Assembly: GCA_011051635.1 (NCBI GenBank)
Contig: DRKV01000181.1
Coordinates: 1 to 9,856 of the forward strand
Origin: Chloroflexota bacterium
GTDB taxonomy: Bacteria; Chloroflexota; Anaerolineae; Anaerolineales; DRKV01
Direction: 5' to 3'
DNA: 9,856 bases
Below the pieces are notes generated by a model. The model was not told where the DNA came from. It did no database searches and was given only the letters and a program-made list of their open reading frames with translations. Every line of letters starts with the position of its first letter. Within the stretch, counting starts at the first letter, position 1. Of this stretch, positions 6,231-9,856 are shown in pieces. Position numbers and translations under genes: made by a program.

Positions 6231-8492
6231 TCACCCCGCCAGCCTCCAGATTTGCGCTACGAGAAAAGTCACCGCGAAGCCCATCAGGAGGGGCAGGAGG
6301 GTAGCGACCGCCGTCCATTTGCGGCTGCCGGTTTCTTTGTAGATGGTGGCAATCGTCGTGCTGCAAGGGTTGTGAATCAAACTGAACAGCATCAGGTTGA
6401 CCGCGGTGAGCAGAGTCCAGCCCCCGGCCCGGAAGATGCTCATCAAAGTGGCCTGGTCTTCCACCTCGAAGAGTACGCCACCGCTCCCCGCGCCGTGAAT
6501 GCCGTACAGGAGGGTGGTAAGCATCAAAATGGTCGGGATGACAATCTCGTTGGCCGGAATAGCGACCACGTAAGCCAGCAAAATGATGCCGTTGAGGCCG
6601 ACCAGCACCCCCAGCGGGTTCAGCCAGCGCACCAGATAGGCCGCCAGGGGTTCTCCGGCAATCGTCAGGTTGGCAACCAGCCAAATGACCGCGCCGGCGG
6701 GCATGGCAAATTTCACTGCGCGCCACAGCACGTAGATGGTGCGGTCAATCAGGGAAGTATACAGGGTTTGCAGCACCCGCGGCGGGCGGTAGGGGGGCAG
6801 TTCCAGACTGAAAGTGGAAACTTCCCCCTTCAGGATGGTGCGGGAGAGTCCCCAGGAGGTCAGGAAACTCAGCAGGACGCCCAGCAGGGCAATCCCGACC
6901 ACCGCCAGGGCGGAGATAACTCCCGCCAAATACGCCGGGACGAGACTCCCGATGAAGAGAGAGGCAATCAGGATTTGGGTCGGCCAGCGTCCGTTGCACA
7001 GGGCGAAGTTGTTGGTGACAATTGCAATCAGGCGCTCGCGGGGACTGTCGATGATGCGGGTGGCAATCACACCGGCGGCGTTGCAGCCAAAGCCCATCAT
7101 CATGCTGAGGGCCTGCTTGCCGTGCGCCCCGGCGCGCTTGAAAAGCGGGTCGAGGTTGAAGGCCAGGCGCGGCAGGTATCCGAAATCCTCCAAAAGGGTG
7201 AAAAGGGGGAAGAAAATCGCCATCGGCGGGAGCATGACGCTGACCACCCAGGCCGTCGCCAGGTACATGCCGTCCACCAGGATGCCGCCCAGCCACCACG
7301 GGAACCCTGCGGCCTGGGCAATGTGCCGCAGCCAGGGGTAGATTTTTCCAATCAGCAAGTCGAAAAGCAGCCGGGAGGGGTAATTCGCGCCGCTGATGGT
7401 AATCCAGAAGACCACGGCGAACAACCCAATCATAATCGGGAAGCCCCACACCCGGCTGGTCACCAGTTGGTCGATGGTGCGGTCGAGGTCGAAACGCCGT
7501 TCTTCGCCGGGGCGCGTCACCGCCCGGTCGGCGATGCGCGCTGCTTCCGTGTAGATAGCCTCCACCAGATGGTCGTGGAAGTCGGCCCCCACCTCCCAGC
7601 GCAGTTTGTCCGCCAGCGCGAGAACGGCGTCCACCCCCCGCCCCCCCTTGCCTTCAGGTTCTTCGTGCAATTCGTGCAATTCGTGGACTACTTCGTGCAA
7701 TTCGTGGCCCAATTCGTGGACAAGTTCGCCGTTGCGGAGGGCCGTTGCAATGCGCCGGTCGCCGTCCAGCAAGCGCAAGGCTACCCAGCGGGCATTGGGC
7801 AAATCGGGATAGACCCCCTGAATGGCGGAGGTGAGCGTATCGAGAGGCTGCCGCAGTTGAGGCGGTTCGCTCTCGATGCGCCGCGGGCGGCAGACCGTCT
7901 TTCCGGTGGCTACTTCATGGACGGCTTGCAGCAACTCCTTGAGGCCCTGCCCGTACCGCGCCGAGGTGGGCACCACGGGAACCCCCAGGTCGCGCGCCAG
8001 ACGACGCTCGTCCACCTGCATCCCGTGGCGGTCGGCCTCGTCCATCAGGTTGAGGCACACCACCACCCGCTCGGTAATCTGCAAGACCTGCAAAACCAGG
8101 TTGAGATTGCGCTCCAGACGGCTGGCGTCCACTACCACCACGGTGACATCGGGACGTCCAAAGAGGATGAAATCGCGGGCAATTTCCTCATCCAGGCTGG
8201 TGGAGAGCAGGGAGTAGGTTCCGGGCAAATCCACGAGTTTGTAGCGCTTGCCGCCGTACTCGAAACCGCCTTCGGCGCGGCCTACGGTCTTGCCGGGCCA
8301 GTTGCCCGTGTGCTGCCGCAGACCGGTCAGGGCGTTGAAGACGGTGCTCTTGCCTACGTTGGGATTGCCCGCCAAGGCCACGACGTAATCCACGTCGGTC
8401 AGGTCGAAGCCGAGTTTCTTCAAGGCTGCCGCGTTGTGGATGGCACAGTTGGCGCAGGCGGCCTCGGGGAGGGTGGGAGGGGATTGGGTCAT
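6231..8492 (-). CDS. feoB: Ferrous iron (or manganese) transport protein FeoB
   Basis: A 753-residue inner-membrane transporter with a cytosolic GTPase domain, the main Fe2+ uptake protein of the Feo system. G motifs are GNPNVGKST (42-50), the switch-I Thr of HTGNWPG (61-67), DLPGTYSL (88-95), NLMD (148-151) and SAR (177-179). A helical linker follows and then about 8-9 membrane segments from residue 350. The membrane part has GFGCNAAGVIATR (467-479), FALCNGRWPT (496-505), IPANEIVIPT and HNPCSTTIATIYKETGS. It belongs to the 'CNGR-PT / PCSTT' subtype, which differs from the E. coli type. Oddities are an N-terminal CANC motif (Cys13, Cys16) and a His/Glu repeat at 257-278. The ATG at 8492 follows CCCCC with no Shine-Dalgarno. 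It lies 100 bp downstream of the DtxR-FeoA fusion gene. The ion could be Fe2+ or Mn2+. Confidence 0.96.
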   Translation of the reverse strand: MTQSPPTLPEAACANCAIHNAAALKKLGFDLTDVDYVVALAGNPNVGKSTVFNALTGLRQHTGNWPGKTVGRAEGGFEYGGKRYKLVDLPGTYSLLSTSLDEEIARDFILFGRPDVTVVVVDASRLERNLNLVLQVLQITERVVVCLNLMDEADRHGMQVDERRLARDLGVPVVPTSARYGQGLKELLQAVHEVATGKTVCRPRRIESEPPQLRQPLDTLTSAIQGVYPDLPNARWVALRLLDGDRRIATALRNGELVHELGHELHEVVHELHELHEEPEGKGGRGVDAVLALADKLRWEVGADFHDHLVEAIYTEAARIADRAVTRPGEERRFDLDRTIDQLVTSRVWGFPIMIGLFAVVFWITISGANYPSRLLFDLLIGKIYPWLRHIAQAAGFPWWLGGILVDGMYLATAWVVSVMLPPMAIFFPLFTLLEDFGYLPRLAFNLDPLFKRAGAHGKQALSMMMGFGCNAAGVIATRIIDSPRERLIAIVTNNFALCNGRWPTQILIASLFIGSLVPAYLAGVISALAVVGIALLGVLLSFLTSWGLSRTILKGEVSTFSLELPPYRPPRVLQTLYTSLIDRTIYVLWRAVKFAMPAGAVIWLVANLTIAGEPLAAYLVRWLNPLGVLVGLNGIILLAYVVAIPANEIVIPTILMLTTLLYGIHGAGSGGVLFEVEDQATLMSIFRAGGWTLLTAVNLMLFSLIHNPCSTTIATIYKETGSRKWTAVATLLPLLMGFAVTFLVAQIWRLAG
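7662..7727 (-). repeat. In-gene 9-bp repeat TTCGTGCAA encoding His-Glu-Leu units in FeoB
   Basis: TTCGTGCAA or close variants occur at 7662, 7671, 7680, 7692, 7701 and 7713, some separated by an extra triplet. The frame is kept. On the coding strand each unit reads CAC-GAA plus one residue, giving six His within FeoB residues 257-278, in the linker between the GTPase and membrane domains. Confidence 0.88.
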
Positions 8493-8497
8493 GGGGG

Positions 8498-8545
8498 AAG
8501 TGGGAAAGTTTGCAAGTATGAAAGTACGAAAGTATGAAAGTTTGC
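8498..8545. repeat. Octamer array AAGTNNGM, six units
   Basis: Six exact-phase 8-bp units at 8498, 8506, 8514, 8522, 8530 and 8538. The array starts 5 bp upstream of the feoB ATG and is followed by a GTC heptamer array. Confidence 0.93.
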
Positions 8546-8556
8546 AAAGGGGAGCG

Positions 8557-8626
8557 GTCAGTCGTCTACCGTCAACGGTCTACCGTCCACCGTCAGCCGT
8601 CAGCGGTCAGTCGTCCACCATCCACC
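8557..8626. repeat. Heptamer array GTCHRYS, nine to ten units
   Basis: Nine 7-bp units begin with GTC (8557 to 8613), followed by one ATC variant at 8620. The stop of the DtxR-FeoA fusion gene (8593-8595) falls in the unit at 8592-8598, so the protein ends in repeat-encoded VDGGRLTADG. It is the same family as the array at 5316-5399, which also overlaps the end of a dtxR-like gene. Confidence 0.92.
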
Positions 8627-9624
8627 AACAACATCTCAGCCTGTTCACGGCGCAGGGCGATTTGGGTGCCGCGCACCTCGTAGGCCCGCAAATCGTCCCC
8701 GCCGGGGCTGCGCATGACGACCTTCACCTGCGTGCCGGGGATGAAGCCCAGGTCGAGCAGGCGGCGGCGTTCCGCACCCTGGCAGGCGGCGGAGAGGCGC
8801 ACGATGCGCGCCGCGCCTCCCAATGGAATTTGCGCCAACGTCACCGGCGGCGGGCCTGCTGCGGGAGCGGCCTCCAGCGGCTGCACCTCGACGCTCCCCG
8901 CCTGGAAGTGCGTCAGGGAATGCGGCCTGCCCTCGGCCTGAAAACGAATGCTTTGAGCGTCCTTGTCCGTGACGCGCACCTGCATCCCGACGTGGAGGCC
9001 GGCATCCATCAACTGTTCGTACACCTGGGCGGGTTCGTCCTCCAGGTGGACGATGCGCCCCGTCTGCCGGGGTTCCAGCGAGGCCAGGGATTGCCCCTCC
9101 AAAGGGCGTAACTCGCCCGTCTCGGTCGGGATGGGGTCGCCGTGCGGGTCGTAACGGGGATTTCCCAGTTGGGCGGCCAAAGCCTCCATTGCTTCGGGGG
9201 TCAGGCGGTGTTCCTGGCGCTCGGCCTCGCGGTGCCAGTCCTTGCGGTCGTAGCCGGTGCGGTCGGCCAGGTAACGCTCCCAAAGGCGGTGCGCCCGCAC
9301 GATTTGGAGGGCGTACTCCTGCCCGATGTCCGTCAGGGCCAGAGCCCCGTCCGTGCTGCTCAACAGGCCGTGTTTTTCCAGGTCTTCGATGATGGCAGCC
9401 GCCTTGCCCAGGTCAATTTGGAGCGCGCCGGCCACGCTCTGCACCGTGGGCGACTGTCCCGCAGCGCGCAGAGTGTAGATGTGCTTGAGGGTATCTTCGC
9501 GCTGCACGCGGGCGCGGTGCGCCTGCGCCTCCCGCCACACGGAGCGCAATCCATAACGGGGCCAAAAGAAAGCCGCGGCCAGGGCGACCAGGGAAAACAG
9601 AGCAATCCACCAGGGGAGATTCAT
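8593..9624 (-). CDS. Membrane-anchored DtxR-type regulator fused to two FeoA/SH3-like domains
   Basis: A 343-residue fusion, first gene of the feo block. Residues 5-22 form a membrane segment followed by an Arg-rich stretch (RYGLRSVWREAQAHRARV), predicting N-terminus outside and the rest cytosolic. Residues 41-105 resemble a DtxR winged helix (QREDTLKHIYTL) and 108-166 the metal/dimerization domain (AHRLWERYL, WHREAERQEHRL, ending GNPRYDPHGDPIP). Ligand equivalents are Asp44, His112, Glu116, His131, Glu135, Glu138 and His139. Residues 172-250 and 262-335 are two SH3-like FeoA domains; the second (LGFIPGTQVKVV) looks like stand-alone FeoA. The recognition helix lacks the usual SVT motif. There is no separate feoA before feoB, so the second domain may serve as FeoA while the N-terminal part senses metal (inference). 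GAGG 5 bp before the ATG is the ribosome site. A TTAGG-N4-CCTAA operator overlaps its promoter, suggesting autoregulation. Confidence 0.88.
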   Translation of the reverse strand: MNLPWWIALFSLVALAAAFFWPRYGLRSVWREAQAHRARVQREDTLKHIYTLRAAGQSPTVQSVAGALQIDLGKAAAIIEDLEKHGLLSSTDGALALTDIGQEYALQIVRAHRLWERYLADRTGYDRKDWHREAERQEHRLTPEAMEALAAQLGNPRYDPHGDPIPTETGELRPLEGQSLASLEPRQTGRIVHLEDEPAQVYEQLMDAGLHVGMQVRVTDKDAQSIRFQAEGRPHSLTHFQAGSVEVQPLEAAPAAGPPPVTLAQIPLGGAARIVRLSAACQGAERRRLLDLGFIPGTQVKVVMRSPGGDDLRAYEVRGTQIALRREQAEMLLVDGGRLTADG

Positions 9625-9629
9625 AGATG

Positions 9630-9633
9630 CCTC
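9630..9633 (-). promoter_or_regulatory. Ribosome binding site of the DtxR-FeoA fusion gene
   Basis: GAGG on the minus strand, 5 nt before the ATG at 9622-9624. It is the only minus-strand gene of the window with a recognisable Shine-Dalgarno sequence. Confidence 0.6.
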
Positions 9634-9638
9634 ACTCG

Positions 9639-9660
9639 AAATTTAGGTATGCCTAAATTT
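9639..9660 (-). promoter_or_regulatory. DtxR-family metal-regulator operator (iron/manganese box)
   Basis: Perfect 9-bp inverted arms AAATTTAGG (9639-9647) and CCTAAATTT (9652-9660) are separated by TATG. The core TTAGG-N4-CCTAA matches the general form of DtxR/IdeR/SirR sites. It overlaps the -10 box and the expected transcription start of the fusion gene, so a bound metal-loaded regulator would block transcription. Confidence 0.85.
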
Positions 9661-9685
9661 TACCAGCCACGGTGAGGATGGTCAA
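9657..9685 (-). promoter_or_regulatory. Sigma-70-type promoter of the feo block
   Basis: TTGACC (9680-9685), a 17-bp spacer, then TAAAAT (9657-9662) on the minus strand. The -10 box shares four bases with the operator palindrome. Confidence 0.82.
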
Positions 9686-9699
9686 TACAGAATTTTCGG

Positions 9700-9728
9700 T
9701 TGACCTCTGCCCTGCTTTGTGGCATAAT
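9700..9728 (+). promoter_or_regulatory. Sigma-70-type promoter of the T-box leader
   Basis: TTGACC (9700-9705), a 17-bp spacer and CATAAT (9723-9728). It is back to back with the feo promoter, with 14 bp between the two -35 boxes. The expected start near 9735 leaves about 22 nt before T-box Stem I. Confidence 0.82.
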
Positions 9729-9757
9729 CGGCGGCAACCGACATACGATACGTCAAA

Positions 9758-9856
9758 GGCTGTGATGGAAACGAGTAGGCCCCGCCACGGCTGCCAGCGA
9801 ACCCGGGAGAGTGCGAGCCGGGAAAGTACAGCGAGGCCGAAAATCCTTCCGGAGCC
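9758..9856 (+). ncRNA. T-box riboswitch leader, Stem I (truncated by window end)
   Basis: T-box leaders bind a specific uncharged tRNA and switch on aminoacyl-tRNA synthetase or amino-acid genes. The visible part is Stem I. The basal pair is GGCT (9758-9761) with AGCC (9853-9856), the K-turn segment is GATGG (9764-9768), and the specifier-loop AGTA is at 9774-9777. The distal domain has AGCGA (9796-9800) and GTGCGAG (9811-9817) held by CCCGG/CCGGG (9802-9806 with 9818-9822). The 3' side has GAAAA followed by TCC and GGAGC. By position the specifier triplet just before GAAAA would be GCC (Ala, 9836-9838), or GGC (Gly, 9835-9837) if shifted by one. The antiterminator or sequestrator and the regulated gene lie outside. 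Confidence 0.82.

Noticed and set aside
6213..8537. 774-codon open frame on the plus strand opposite feoB
   Set aside because: It is antisense to a fully conserved FeoB, has no recognisable domains and is rich in residues expected from GC-rich antisense frames. It also runs through repeat DNA at both ends.

Overview
The window is GC-rich bacterial DNA, probably from the phylum Chloroflexota (Anaerolineae-like). This is an inference from three things: a membrane-anchored Thr/Pro 'TPTET' repeat protein, a polyphosphate-type glucokinase together with an 'SPHLDD' deacetylase, and intergenic spaces filled with phased short tandem repeats. No 16S rRNA, tRNA, phage, IS or CRISPR is present, so the taxonomy is not proven.

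Layout. Positions 1-3360 (minus strand) hold a four-gene run: a small membrane-anchored Thr/Pro-rich protein (2917-3360) followed by three tandem paralogous M42 metallo-aminopeptidases (1863-2912, 689-1735, and 1-590 cut by the window edge). A promoter at 3367-3395 would start this transcript at or near the first ATG. Diverging from it is a PIG-L/LmbE-type deacetylase (3406-4155, plus). Converging on that is polyphosphate glucokinase ppgK (4251-4994, minus). Positions 5064-5315 have no gene but hold a cluster of hairpins, including a possible terminator.

Positions 5367-9624 (minus) are a metal-homeostasis block. The first gene is a membrane-anchored DtxR-type regulator fused to two FeoA/SH3-like domains (8593-9624), then FeoB (6231-8492), then a second, soluble DtxR/MntR-type regulator (5367-6068). 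The first gene has a TTGACC-N17-TAAAAT promoter overlapped by a near-perfect TTAGG-N4-CCTAA palindrome, the layout expected for repression by a DtxR-family protein. Back to back with it, a second strong promoter (TTGACC-N17-CATAAT) reads rightward into a T-box riboswitch whose Stem I fills the window to its last base. The regulated gene lies outside.

The most unusual feature is the intergenic DNA. Nearly every spacer is built from strictly phased 7-, 8- or 15-bp degenerate tandem repeats: AAGTNNGM, GTRGTCGG, GTCHRYN, TTCNNNN, CAGNNNN, CRTGRYA, GTTAGGG-GTTGCGRG. They have a consistent order: octamer (or 15-mer) arrays next to start codons, heptamer arrays next to stop codons. Five of the eight genes have their stop codon inside a repeat unit, so their last residues are repeat-encoded. 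Six minus-strand starts lack a Shine-Dalgarno sequence and instead follow a C/T-rich stretch.
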